Below, piece after piece: positions 1 through 10,066 of a stretch of DNA of 64,000 nt; the stretch's first letter is position 1; the number at the start of each line of letters is the position of its first letter. The notes beneath the pieces were generated by a model. The model made no database searches. It saw nothing but the letters and a program-made list of their open reading frames with translations, and was not told where the DNA came from. Source of the stretch: Cranoglanis bouderius (taxonomy: Eukaryota; Chordata; Actinopteri; Siluriformes; Cranoglanididae); NCBI GenBank assembly GCA_023630585.1, contig CM042566.1:3766754-3830753 (forward strand), written 5' to 3'. The position numbers and the translations under genes were made by a program.

Positions 1-702
1 GGAAAATGTTTTTAAGAAGCTTATTTGGGCTAGACATGGCGTAAAAACTACAAAGCAAAGAAATCATCAGTCATGTGAGGGGTCAAGATCGCTTGTGATT
101 GGTGGAAACACCCGGCCTGAGCAGTGCGCTAAGAGGACACTCAAGTATGCAGTTAAATTATTTTCTTTTTGTTGCATTTTCATCACTAATAATTTGAAAT
201 TTTTTTAAAACAGTTTTGGTTTGATTTTTAGAATGACTTCTACATTCTACATTTATTGAGTGCCTCATAAACAAATGCTAATAACAATATAGTTGTAGCA
301 TAAATCATCTACTAGTTTCATTTTTCGATAAGCTGCTGTTACTTTTCTTTGTAGGATAAATAAAATTAGATTTCATGTTAGACATGACCCATGTCCGATG
401 ACATCGTCCTATCGCCCAGTCCTGTTCCTCGCTGCATGAGAAGGATTAATACACACTGGCAGACTAAAAGCACCTTTAATTAAACAGCCGAAAGCCTTTT
501 CATTCCTCAGCTTTTAAAATGCCCACGTAAAACACACAAGAGAGCTTACCGGCTCCATCGGGTTCCACACTACACCCTGAGGAGGAAAGCTGACATTCAT
601 TTAGAGTACTTTTTGTGCATGTGATGATCATGATTTCCAAGCATGTAAATAATATGATGCGTCCTGACATAAAGTGGAGTTACTATTTCCACCCTGAGGT
701 TA

Positions 703-1185
703 CAGTGGTGCTTGAAAGTTTGCGAACCCTTTAGAATTTTCTATATTTCTGCATAAATATGACCTAAAACATCATTAGATTTTCAAACAAGTCCTAAAAG
801 TAGACAATAAAACAAATGAGACAAAAATATACTTGCTCATTTATTTATTGAGGAAAATGATCCAATATTACATATCTGTGAATGGCAAAAGTATGTGAAC
901 CTTTGCATTCGGTATCTGGTGATGATCCCCTTGTGCAGCAGTAACTGCAGCTAAACGTTTGCAGTAACTGTTGATCAGTCCTGGAATTTTAGCCCGTTCC
1001 TCAGTACAGAACAGCTTTAACTCTGGGATGTTGGTGGGTTTCCTCACATGCACTGCTTGCTTCAGGTCCTTCCACAACATTTCTATTCCTCAATTCCTCA
1101 AAGTCTCATTTGTTTAATTGGGTTTAATATTTAGGCAGATATATAGAAAATTCACAAAGGGTTCACAAACTTTCAAGCACCACCG
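703..1185 (-). mobile_element. Internally deleted Tc1/mariner element with transposase C-terminus remnant
   Basis: The element starts CAGTGGTGCTTGAAAGTTTG and ends in the inverted complement (CTTTCAAGCACCACCG), flanked by TA on both sides (701-702 and 1186-1187), as in Tc1/mariner insertions. At 868-1080 the minus strand still reads as the last ~70 residues of a Tc1 transposase (LWKDLKQAVHVRKPTNIPEL is recognisable). The DNA-binding domain and the first catalytic aspartates are missing, so the copy cannot be autonomous. The length is 483 bp, against about 1.6 kb for a full element. Confidence 0.88.
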
Positions 1186-1554
1186 TAATTACTTTCTTCT
1201 CCTTTTACGTCACAGAATTGCATTTTTCAAAATAATTAAAGAATGACACCATACATTTCATTAAGGATTTTAATGATTTTAAAGGTTATAATGGGAATTG
1301 AATTGGTTTTAATGGAAACTGTAATGATCCCTGTGGGTGTCTACTGGTAATTTGTTGCCGTCTGTTGGTGGCATGTTATGTCTAGTGGATACGATTAAGG
1401 ACCTACATCCCTAATATGTCCTACTACATAATGGAAACCATTGGGTAATGGTGCTAATGGTTAACAGCTGATTGTTTGTAATGGTATTTGTAGTGGAAAC
1501 CATTAGAATTAATGCGATGGTTTATATTGTTTCCCCCCCAGCAGAGTTCTGTCT

Positions 1555-1775
1555 TTAAGACTTTCCTGTTCTGCTAAATTTTATATAAAGTTTATACAGC
1601 TTTACCTCTGACACTAATGCTAAATAAACGTCTTCTTACAGAAAACTCGTGTTACTATAGAAACGGTGACGTATTAGAACGAGCACATTAATACAATCCT
1701 ATGATTTACAGCTGCTGGTATAGGTAATTAAGGAACACCTTCTGACCAATCAGAATCGAGAATTCGGCGACAGTC
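1555..1775. repeat. Dispersed repeat family A, fragment
   Basis: It ends with the module seen repeatedly in this window: a TTAATxAA stretch, ACACCTTCTGACCAATCAGA and CGAGAATTC, preceded by GTCTTCTTACAGAAAACT. It is related to the copies at 3395, 15120, 42355 and 55485. The boundaries are approximate. Confidence 0.6.
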
Positions 1776-1954
1776 CATTAAAACCATTACCAAACCCGAA
1801 TTTTTCCACTGGATGAACATGTTTGCGGGAAATGACAAATATGCAGCATTCCCGTCATGTGGGAAAATTCGGGAATATGGGAAAACTTCCCGACATTCCG
1901 GCTTGCAAGTGTGCACGAGCTGTCTTTTTATTTATTAAACAAAAGTGGCGGTTG

Positions 1955-1959
<5 letters not shown>

Positions 1960-1997
<38 letters not shown>
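1960..1997. repeat. (AT)n microsatellite
   Basis: An uninterrupted AT dinucleotide run of about 38 bp. Confidence 0.97.
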
Positions 1998-2003
<6 letters not shown>

Positions 2004-2416
2004 GCTAGCATTAACATATAGCTTCAAACACCCGCTCTAAAACGCTTTATAATTGTAAACTAGCTGCTAATTATGCTAAAAGGCCAGTGTTATTAGCTTG
2101 CTAGGTGGTTAGCAACGCCCATCTTTTATTTTTGCACTGCACGCTAGTATATTAGCTAGCTCAATTTAAGCTAACTAGCGTTGACATTGCAGTACGGAAT
2201 GACATAAATATCATACACAACTATAAGTAATCGACTAAACCAATAAGGAGGAGCTAAAATATACGAATAATTGATAAATTATATTTAGTTTAGCAGGTTT
2301 TTATTTTATTTTATTATTTTTTTAATTTGTATGGTTTGGCCTAAAATGTGCGTTCCCATATATGGTGGAAAATGACTGTCATACTGGTTAAGGTTTATAG
2401 CCAGTTTGTCACTTAC

Positions 2417-2482
2417 CCCATGTTTTGCCTGCAGTTCCGCCATGCGCTGCCGCCTGATAGCCTCCAATTCCTCTTCAGCCAT
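2417..2482 (-). CDS. pdcd5: Programmed cell death protein 5, exon 1 (N-terminal 22 codons)
   Basis: Read on the minus strand, 22 codons give MAEEELEAIRRQRM followed by AELQAKHG. This is almost the same as the N-terminus of vertebrate PDCD5 (known start MADEELEALRRQR), a small helical DNA-binding and apoptosis-associated protein of cytoplasm and nucleus. The exon stops at the conserved position after KHG, directly before a GTAAGT donor (2411-2416), in phase 0. The start at 2482 is chosen by homology. An in-frame ATG exists 17 codons upstream, but the residues between do not resemble the family. Only this exon is present; the other ~100 residues lie to the left, outside the window. The next gene on the same strand, urah, ends 1.8 kb upstream, so the two run head to tail. 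I am confident of the family; no conservation search could be run. Confidence 0.88.
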
Positions 2483-3140
2483 TTCTAAGTGCGTGCAGTT
2501 GACTTTGTAAGTGCGAAAGCCCAGGCTGAGCACAAATGATATGCAGTGGTGTGGAAGCTAGCCAGGCTGAAGTAATCACACCCAGAGCGATCAATCAGTC
2601 ACCCTAGAGATGCACGATAACAATGATTCGTTTGACCAAAAAAAAAAAAAAAAAAGCTCATTTTGTTTTCTTATACAAATTTTATGCAGCAAAAAAGTAC
2701 TAATTTACGACCAGTCTGTGTGATCCGTGTTGGTAAATCTTTTCAGGGGGAAAAACTAGCTAATACAAGCTCAAAAAGGCCACTATTGCATATTGATTGT
2801 ATCATGAACATTTGCATATCAAAATGTGTTACATAAAGAAAGAAGATATTCTGCAGACACTTGGCATACAGTTTTATCAGAATCTAAAATATGTAGGAAT
2901 GACATACAACAGTGGTGTTATACAGAAGTAATGCATGCCAGGGTGGTGGCATGACCCAAAGTTTGTTACTCGGCTTATATCACAGTGTCATTTCTTTCGT
3001 TTGTCATTTTTGTTTATTAGTGAATGAAACATCACAGTTTTAACCCTTTATACCTACAGTTAATATTATGAAATGTCCATGAAACAACTTCAGAAAGCAC
3101 AAACTCATTTCCCATGGAGGAAAACTTATGGACTGTTCCA

Positions 3141-3375
3141 AACCCAACCCAGATAGTGTACATTTCTGGGCCTCATCTGGGCCAACTATGGTACATATGG
3201 CTCAGTTCTGGCAATGGTCATATGGGCCATATATGGCCCTCACACAACAAGCTGGTTTTAAGCTTGTTTTGTCTGGGCCCACATCTGGCCCAGAAGCCAG
3301 CCACACTCAGGTTGAGTCATTGCGGTCATTCCATACGGTATGTGGGCCAGATGTCATTTGCTATCTGGGAAGACT
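3141..3375. repeat. Degenerate TGGGCC/GGCCCA interspersed repeat
   Basis: CTGGGCC, ATGGGCC and their complements recur about every 20-40 bp, in units such as TGGGCCATATATGGCCC and TGTCTGGGCCCACATC. Reading frames across it are open only because of the repeat. No protein family is recognisable. Confidence 0.6.
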
Positions 3376-3394
3376 CCTCCCTCAAATGTTACAT

Positions 3395-3610
3395 AAATGT
3401 CTCCTAACAGAAAAGTCCACCATATCAACGATTATACATTTTTCTTTGTTAAATAACAACACATTAAAAAAAAAAAAATCTGTTTATTATAAACCTTACA
3501 TTTTGTGGAGGGTCTGCCATATTAATTGGAAGTACCTGTATAGGAGCTGCTGTTATAGAAAATTAATCCACACCTTCTGATACGAGAATTCAAGTGGTAC
3601 AGTGGTGCAC
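3395..3610. repeat. Dispersed repeat family A, fragment
   Basis: The stretch contains AAATGTCTCCTAACAGAAAA, then CCATATCAACGATTATAC, and ends with GCTGCTGTTATAGAAAATTA followed by CACCTTCTGATACGAGAATT. It matches the order of modules in the copies at 15120 and 55485. Confidence 0.65.
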
Positions 3611-4274
3611 AGTGGTATAATGAATGATAACTTATTTCTTATAGAACTAAATCATCTTTGGTCATGAAACCACAAACCAAAGTACTATAATTGCTATCAG
3701 TAACGCAGACAAAGACGAGCGGTGATAGTGAGTATTCGGGAAATAATAGAGTAAACAAAGTAAAACAGTTCTCTTTTACATTACCACACATTAATGCAGA
3801 TGCTTATGCTAAGTTTATTTAATAATTGCTATTTCATTCTCCAGAATACATACAGATATTACATTGGTACTGTGATTTAACCCAAAAGCTTCAAACCCAA
3901 AAGCCCTTAGACAGCCTGGCTGTGGGGATGGAGATAATAACCTGCTGTTGTACTCACAGTTTTGTTCTTTAATGTACATTTTGTTATGTAACATTTTCCG
4001 TCCTGTCACATCAGCTGAAACGTCAGTTTTACTTCAGGACATATTAGAAAGTAGGACAGATAGACGGGTAGGACAGAAGCTGGAATATATCACAATACTG
4101 ACCTGTAGTTTTGTATTAACTTTTATATCGTGTATTTTCATACAGCTGAGCTACATTTAAGTGACCTGTAACAGACGTGTTAGAGCAATAGTGTTATTTT
4201 TCATGTGTCGATGAGCTTCAGCCAGACATCAGGATCAGCCATATCAGCGTGAATCAGTTTGGTTCCTGCACTTG

Positions 4275-4364
4275 TTAACTTCCTCTGTAGGTGCTGTACG
4301 AAAAGCGACTCAGGAGCAGTGGGATGTGGAACTTCTGAGAAGCATCAGTGATGGTGAAGACAAT
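4275..4364 (-). CDS. urah: urah exon 4 (C-terminal 29 codons plus stop)
   Basis: The exon is preceded by the acceptor TTGCCTGCAG and starts in phase 0 with IVFTITD. It continues through HIPLLLSRFSYSTYRGS to TAA. The SRFSYSTYRGS terminus is the family hallmark and contributes to the active site. Confidence 0.95.
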   Translation of the reverse strand: MVFTITDASQKFHIPLLLSRFSYSTYRGS

Positions 4365-6923
4365 CTGCAGGCAACAAGACAATGTCATCATCATTATGAA
4401 CGAACATTGTGATCAAACAGTCTAAACAGGCAAACAGTATTACTCATGAGACCAATCATCAATATTCTTTCTTTTTCCTTTAGAGTGAAAAAGGGTTGAG
4501 TGGAGAAAAACGGTTCTTCAAGGGTTCTTTACGGGTTCATTGGATGATTAAGGATTCTTAGCTTCCAATAAAGGGTTCTCCTTGAAATGCTTTCTGACAG
4601 GGACACACTGTGTTGTAGGATTTTACATTTAAGAGTTTCCTCAGAGGGACAATTGAAGAACCTGCAAGGGTTATATAGTGTAACATACAGTCAGGTCCAG
4701 AAGTATTTGGACAGTGACATAATTTTTGTAATGTTGCCTCTGTACACCACCACAACGGATTTGAAATTAAGCAATCAAGATGTGACTGAAGTGTAGACTT
4801 TCAGCTTTAGTTCAAACGGTTTAACAAAAATATTGCATTATCCGTTTAGGGATTACAGCCATTTTTTTTACAGAGTCCCTCCATTTGAGTCCACAGGCTC
4901 AAAAGTAATTGGACAACGGAATGATAAGCAGTTTCATGACCAGAAGTGTTGAATTTGCATTTGGTAGCTGTTCAAATTAATTATGGACCTGATTGTAAAA
5001 ATCTTTCCTTTAAAGAACTTTGTTTTCCACACTCCTTTTACTTTAGGATTAATTGTATATGTGTGTTTGTGATGTATTATTTTATGTGACTGTAACGTGG
5101 TTTTGGGTGTGAGAAAAGTGCTATGCAATCAATCAATCAATAAATATAATAATAATAATTATTACGTGTCGCATTTTTCGTAAATTTAAAGTCATTCATT
5201 TTAATTTAGCATTTTGTAAAATATCTATTTGTTAAAGTAACTCTAAATATACTGTAAAAGTAAATCCAGGAATAAATGGTATCTTAAATGCAGCCCTGAT
5301 TATTTTAAAGGTTGGAGGAAGTAAACTAATATATGATTTAATTCGGGTTAAAGCTTAATCTTTGTGCAGCGTGCCCTTAAAATCACTCAGAACTTATTTT
5401 TTTTTAAAATCATAGATGTAATTAAAAAGAATTACAAAATGAAAGATTACTTAAAAAAATATTAAATAAACAACAAACTAATAAAAATAAATAGTTCCTA
5501 TACTGACTAATAAAATTGTGGTTACACATAAAAATTTTATTAGATAACCGAAAAGGCAGAGAAGATTGGCTTGTATATTTTATTACAAAATAAAAGGTGC
5601 CGGTCACGAGTTCAATACCATCTCAGAGTTCCCAATGAGATTTTTAGCACCCTGTTTCTTAAAAATGCAACAACACTGCAACCACATGAGCATTAAAATG
5701 AATAACCCCTGAAAGGATTTAATCATAAAATGCATGTTTTAGTGTTTTTCCCACTTACCTCAACGTATGGATAGAAGCAGGTCTCCCCCAGTCCCTCCCA
5801 GTACTGTCCAGTCTCGAAGCGCATCTTATAGGTACCAGGACTGAAGGCTTCTCTAGTGATGAGACCTGGACAACGTCCATCAATGTTAGTAGTTCTACAG
5901 GAAACAGATTTATAAGAGATGTGATCTGATTGGTTAACACATTAAACATTAAGCCACAGTGATATTTTACCCTGTTGTTAGATGGTTCCATGCTGGCGTC
6001 GTAGGATCCAGGAAGTACAGAGTGATGCTCATGCCGGCAGCTGGTATACCCCGGCCAGTGTTCAGCACATGAGTGGTGAGGGGACTCGGCGGCAGAGCGC
6101 TCATTTCTGAACACTACAACATGGATAGTCTTAGTTCAGATAATTTCAGGTTAGTTTATGAATCCAAGGCTCATGAACTCGATATAAGGTTGGCCTGAAG
6201 CGAAAGTAATCACTACTAGAAGCAAACACATGTCTTTCACACCCCGTGTCATTTCTCCTTCAGTGAACTGACTTTTTTCCCCCAGCAATTTTATAAGCGT
6301 TTGGTCTGACAGCTGCTTTAGCTGTACAAGCAGAAAAGAGTACTTTTCAGGTGTTTCCCATATCATAAATGCTACAGCTGAACTGTAGATGTTGGCTAAT
6401 ACTTTTTATACTTGTGGGTGCCATATTGCCATCCTTGGTCCAAAAGTGTTGGAGTCTATCGGAGCTCATGAGTAACTTGAAGCCTGAATCAACTTTATAC
6501 ACAGAAATCGCAAATGCCTCTGTTTTAAAATGTGACTTTAATGCTGTGTTAACAAATTCCACACCAATCTATATCATCAGAATCTACCACATGAGAGAAG
6601 AAGACCATTTAAAAATCATGTTTTTGAGTTTAAATAAACTTTTACATAGAGTTCAAATGAAAACCACCCATCCATAAAATCCTTTCTTAATGTAAGCATT
6701 CTGCTACGGCCCAACCCTAGACTGAGAAACATCTGTAGTGTCTTATTACTATAAAATAAAGGTTTGTGCTATTTTTATTTCGTGTGCAAAACTTTGTACA
6801 AACATGTACAGTGGGAGTGGGATGATGTTGTTATGATGCAGGTTGTGGGCTAATTTTTTTTTTTTTTTTTACCTGATTTGCTGATAAAATATGATCTTTA
6901 ATACGCTGCAATCTGGTGCTCAT
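4275..6923 (-). CDS. urah: 5-hydroxyisourate hydrolase (HIUase), complete four-exon gene
   Basis: The coding exons are 6873-6923, 5971-6113, 5759-5894 and 4275-4364. They join in phase with GT/AG sites to give 139 codons plus stop. The enzyme hydrolyses 5-hydroxyisourate, the product of urate oxidase, to OHCU in peroxisomal urate breakdown. It is a transthyretin-fold tetramer. What shows this: an N-terminal PTS2 signal (R4, L5, five residues, H11, I12), the motif SPLTTHVLNTGRG with the conserved active-site His32, DGRCPG with Arg72, the strand YKMRFETGQYW, and the C-terminal tetrapeptide YRGS (136-139) that separates HIUases from transthyretin. Length and exon junctions fit the zebrafish protein as I recall it. 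The reading frame shows no break, so the gene looks functional. Introns are 759, 76 and 1394 bp. An inverted repeat with GC and CCAAT boxes lies 192 bp upstream of the ATG. Confidence 0.95.
4365..5758 (-). other. urah intron 3
   Basis: This 1394-bp intron carries the 5' part of a Tc1-like element (4688-4976) and otherwise AT-rich sequence. That includes an AATC/AATA-rich stretch near 5127-5162 and tracts of poly-A and poly-T. No extra exon was found. Confidence 0.85.
4688..4976 (+). mobile_element. 5' end fragment of a Tc1-like transposon
   Basis: It starts CAGTCAGGTCCAGAAGTATT after a TA dinucleotide (4686-4687). The first ~290 bp match a terminal sequence I recognise from fish Tc1-like elements, including TTTGGACAGTGACA and GGCTCAAAAGTAATTGGACA. 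It breaks off near GAATTTGCATTTGGTAGCTG. No transposase coding sequence remains. Confidence 0.75.
5759..5894 (-). CDS. urah: urah exon 3
   Basis: This exon of 136 nt runs from an acceptor ending CCTGTAG to the donor GAG|GTAAGT. It completes a split Gly codon and encodes TTNIDGRCPGLITRE through YKMRFETGQYWEGLGE to CFYPYVE. The DGRCPG arginine is a conserved catalytic-site residue of HIUases. Confidence 0.95.
5971..6113 (-). CDS. urah: urah exon 2
   Basis: This exon of 143 nt runs from an acceptor ending GTTGTAG to the donor GG|GTAAAA. It encodes CSEMSALPPSPLTTHVLN, GRGIPAAGMSITLYFLDP and AWNHLTT, and ends two bases into the next codon. An ATG at 6104 inside this exon would give a 119-residue cytosolic form lacking the PTS2 signal, as an alternative start. 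Confidence 0.95.
6114..6872 (-). other. urah intron 1
   Basis: This 759-bp intron has no recognised element. A poly-T run at 6852-6870 on the plus strand places a run of A directly after the GTA of the exon 1 donor. Confidence 0.85.
6873..6923 (-). CDS. urah: urah exon 1 (PTS2 exon, 17 codons)
   Basis: This exon encodes MSTRLQRIKDHILSANQ and ends CAG|GTAAAAAA. The order R-L-x5-H-I is a type 2 peroxisomal targeting signal. Joining to exon 2 keeps the frame, and the spacing between the signal and the SPLTTHVLN motif equals that of the zebrafish enzyme as I recall it. That makes this short exon convincing despite its size. Confidence 0.9.
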
Positions 6924-7114
6924 GAGTATTTCTTGTCTTTTCTAGCAGCCTTTAAATCCTACAGAATGAGCATACAGAGGAACTTTGATATTAGTTTATT
7001 ATACAGATATTAATCTAATATTTACAGCTGATTTCTACAATAAAATACATAAATGTGAGAGTATAACTCTGTGACGAGACTAATCAAAGTCTGCAATTTA
7101 CAGAATACATTGCA

Positions 7115-7450
7115 GCAAGTTTACATGCGCCATCCTGGCACAAACATGACGTGTGGGCGGGGCTTAACAGCGCTTTACTCTCATTGGCTAGTGAGATTTG
7201 GATGACGTTGATGATGTTTTCTCGGAAACAAAATAGTCGTATGAGACGACTCTAAACCTCAAATATTAATTACGAACTAATATACTGACTAACCGCAGCC
7301 TAATAACGCTCTCCAAAATTCACGCCAATGAAGTCTCTACTTCCTGGTCAGGGAGCTGTCAAGCCAAATCTCACTAGCCAATGAGAGTAAAGCGCTGGTA
7401 AGCCCCGCCCAGACGTGAAGTTTGTGCCAGAATGGTGCATGTAAACTTGC
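7115..7450. repeat. Inverted repeat, 87-bp arms, with GC and CCAAT boxes
   Basis: The arms 7115-7201 and 7364-7450 are inverted complements with about six mismatches in 87 bp, around a 162-bp spacer. Each arm carries GGGCGGGGC and CATTGGCTAGTGAG. It may be a short TIR transposon, although no target duplication is visible. The inner left edge begins 192 bp upstream of the urah ATG. Confidence 0.85.
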
Positions 7451-8100
7451 GGAGCGTAAACGAAAACTCTGGCAACAAAACTGTTAACAAAGAATGATGC
7501 TTATTTGAAGACGATGTTACATTTGTGCCACTTAGTTCACTGTTTGTTTTTTTCTTTCTCAGTGTATATTTTTGTTCGTTTCTGAAAAAGTTACGTTCAA
7601 TACTTTTGGCACAAATCTAATCCCATACTTACCTAGAAATGATATTCACTCTGATAATACTCATTATGTAAATTTATTAATTTGTCATTAATAGTGTACT
7701 TACAGTGTACAAGGGTGGATGTGTGTATCCGGGGGAAAGCCTGCAGAAGGAGTGCAGGTAACTGACCTCTGTATCATTCACCTGTCAGTGCAAAGTGCAC
7801 GTGCGAAGTTCACACAAATAAATATTACAAAACATAACGTGTTTGTTATTAAAGTTCACTTAGTGTCCTTATGGCATGAAACGTGTTGACGAAATATTCA
7901 ATCCAAAGCTACAGTTACTATAATAACTCCTTAAAATGGGTGGAAATTGTTGTTGAGAATGTTAAAATAAGGAAGTAGTGAGTCATCGGTCACGTGACTG
8001 GGATAACGCGCCTGAGTGGCTGGTCAATGTGATGATTTGAATTGCATATAATTATTATTATTTTTTTTTTTTAAAATATGAAAATTAACATTTGATATAG

Positions 8101-8867
8101 CTACAAACTTACTTAACTTTAAAAAATATAGCTGCAAGCAGCAATGGCGGATTCCCCCTCAAGATTGCGGGCCATTTCAAAATGGACATGGTAGAGAAAT
8201 GTATTTTTGTAGGTTTCACAAATGATCATTCGAAGACAAACAGCGCCATCTAGCGGACGATAAAGATATTGTTAAACATAATATAACAGATATGATCAAA
8301 GTTATTCCTTTTAATGTCATTGTTTTTGGAGATATGAGGTTGCCATCGCACATGGTAACATACTGTAGTGTCCTCTTTGTGTGTGGCACAGAACAAGTCC
8401 ATAGGTTAATGTTCCATTGATTTATGGACACAAGAAATATGTGCAACAGTTGTCAATTCACCAATATGTAAATAGTTTGGCCAATTTTTATTTGATTCCT
8501 TATTGCTTATCACCCTATAGGAAGACATGTATCCCACACATATGTACCACAGTGCAAGTCAATCGGACCTACGGTTCATGAGGAGAAGAATTTTGTAGTT
8601 TTGGACAAATTTTCAATGGACTGGAAAAATCTATCATGGTGGACATTATGGTTCCCAATGGCTTTTTTGTTCCCTATGGGAAATAAGGCATGTATACCAA
8701 TTTTCAGACATTTTGGACTTATGGGGCGGAGGGAAAATCACATAGACTTTGGGCGTGGCCTGTAGCGCCACCTGTGGGCGCATGTGAGCCATTTGTGGTG
8801 TGCCACAATATGCCAAATTTCAAAACCTTTACCATTCATATCTTGAGTTATTGGCCACTTTAGGGAG
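8101..8867 (+). repeat. Interspersed fish repeat ending in a TAA tract
   Basis: It begins around ATAGCTGCAAGCAGCAATGG and contains GGGCGTGGCCTGTAGCGCCA and GAGTTATTGGCC, then runs into (TAA)n. The general composition and the TAA tract recall the element at 40191-40760 in the opposite orientation. I cannot assign a superfamily. The left boundary is approximate. Confidence 0.6.

Positions 8868-8932
<65 letters not shown>
8868..8932. repeat. (TAA)n microsatellite
   Basis: About 21 TAA units at the end of the interspersed repeat. Confidence 0.97.
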
Positions 8933-8935
<3 letters not shown>

Positions 8936-9212
8936 AACAATAACAATAGGTTTCCTCCTGATGGAGGAATCCTAATACACACAGACCAGGTTGTATTAAC
9001 ATTAACTGTAGACAAGTCTTTTTTGTTTAATTCTTGAATAATAAAACTGACTGTATAGTATGTATTCACACTAATGTTGGGGAAAATACTGCTAGAGTTT
9101 TGTTCATGGGTTAAATATGCAAAGGTTTTGCAAGAGAACAGCAGAATTCTTTCACAGTAAAAACAATATACTAAGATAGAAAAAGAAAAAAAGGATGAAT
9201 CAAAATATCTTT

Positions 9213-9335
9213 AATAGAGATCGCACAATACAGTTTTTTTCTTTTCTGATACTGATACTGAAATCTTAAGTACCAGCTGATACCGATACTCATCCAATAT
9301 TTTTTTCTTTAAAAACTACTAAGCTTTAAAATGTT
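9213..9335. mobile_element. Terminal fragment of a DNA-transposon-like repeat
   Basis: TTTTCTGATACTGATACTGA followed by CCAGCTGATACCGATACT and CTTTAAAAACTACTAA is shared with 40893-40990, so both are copies of one repeat family. The class is uncertain. Confidence 0.55.
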
Positions 9336-9400
9336 TCTTTCTTTTAAACTTTAAAACACTTCGCAGTTAAAAATCATTTACACTGTAAATATAATATATA

Positions 9401-10066
9401 CAGAGCCCTCCACTAATATTGGCACCCTTGGTAAATATGAGCAAAGAAGGCTGTGAAAATGGTCTTGATTGTTTAACCTTTTGATCCTTTGTTTAAAAAA
9501 TCACAAAAATACTCTGCTCTCATGGATATCAAACAATTGCAAACAAAACTCAGGTTTATCCCCCCCCAAAAATCTTTGTTAAATATATGTGTGCAACAAT
9601 CACTGGCACCCTTTTAATTAATACTTTGTGCTACCTCCCTTTGCCAAGATAACAGCTCTGAATCTTCTCATATAATGCCTGATGAGGTTGGAGAATACAT
9701 GGCAAGGGATCTGAGACCATTCCTCCATACAGAATCTCTGCAGATCCTTCAAATTTCGAGGTCCACGCTGGTGGACTCTCCTCTTCAGTTCACCCCACAG
9801 GTTTTCTATGGGTTTCAAGTCAGGGGACTGGGATGGTCATGGCAGGATCTTGATTTTGTGGTCAGTAAACCATTTTTGTGTTGATTTTGATGAATGTTTT
9901 GGATCATTGTCCTGCTGGAAGATCCGACCACGGCCCATTTGAAACTTTCTGGCAGAGGCAGTCAGGTTTTCATTTAATATCTGTTGATATTTGATTCCAT
10001 GATGCCATGTAATCCTAACAAAATGTCCAGGTCGTCTGTCAGAAAAACAGCCCCAAAACATTATAT
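9401..10066 (-). mobile_element. Truncated Tc1/mariner transposon (3' half)
   Basis: The 3' terminus CAGAGCCCTCCACTAATATT abuts a TA at 9399-9400. On the minus strand the transposase is readable from about 10066 down to 9618: FWGCFSDRRPGHFV, then IFQQDNDPKHSSKS with the second catalytic Asp, then PSQSPDLKPIENLW with the catalytic Glu, and GGSTKY at the end. An in-frame TGA at 9837-9839 replaces the Trp before PSQSPDL. The N-terminal DNA-binding half is absent. Sequence beyond about 10066 (a CCAGTATCTCATTTCCACG stretch) looks like the end of a different repeat. Confidence 0.9.

Larger units (their letters stand above)
1..2416. other. pdcd5 intron 1, partial, no further exon found
   Basis: This stretch lies downstream (on the minus strand) of the pdcd5 exon 1 donor and should be intron. 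No second pdcd5 exon was found on the minus strand, so it probably lies left of the window. The stretch holds a Tc1-like remnant (703-1185), a dispersed-repeat copy near 1555-1775, an (AT)n tract and AT-rich sequence with repeated short TAATGGAAACC-type motifs around 1310-1510. A possible 27-nt exon at 556-582 is treated as a finding only. Confidence 0.55.
2483..4274. other. Intergenic region between urah and pdcd5
   Basis: This stretch holds the pdcd5 promoter side (no TATA box or clear CpG island seen), an A-run at 2639-2655, a degenerate TGGGCC-rich repeat (3141-3375), a dispersed-repeat copy (3395-3610), and the urah 3' flank. A minus-strand AATAAA at 3814-3819 is a possible urah polyadenylation signal about 450 bp past the stop codon. 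No additional exon was found. Confidence 0.6.

Noticed and set aside
2306..2533. 75-codon minus-strand open frame taken as a whole protein
   Set aside because: Only its middle 22 codons are the real pdcd5 exon 1; the first part is 5' leader and the last part runs into the intron past GTAAGT.
3114..3580. Overlapping 97- and 150-codon frames
   Set aside because: They cross the TGGGCC-rich repeat and a family A fragment; no domain and no splice structure.
5755..6114. 119-codon minus-strand open frame across the urah region
   Set aside because: It reads urah exon 2 in the wrong frame and continues through intron 2.
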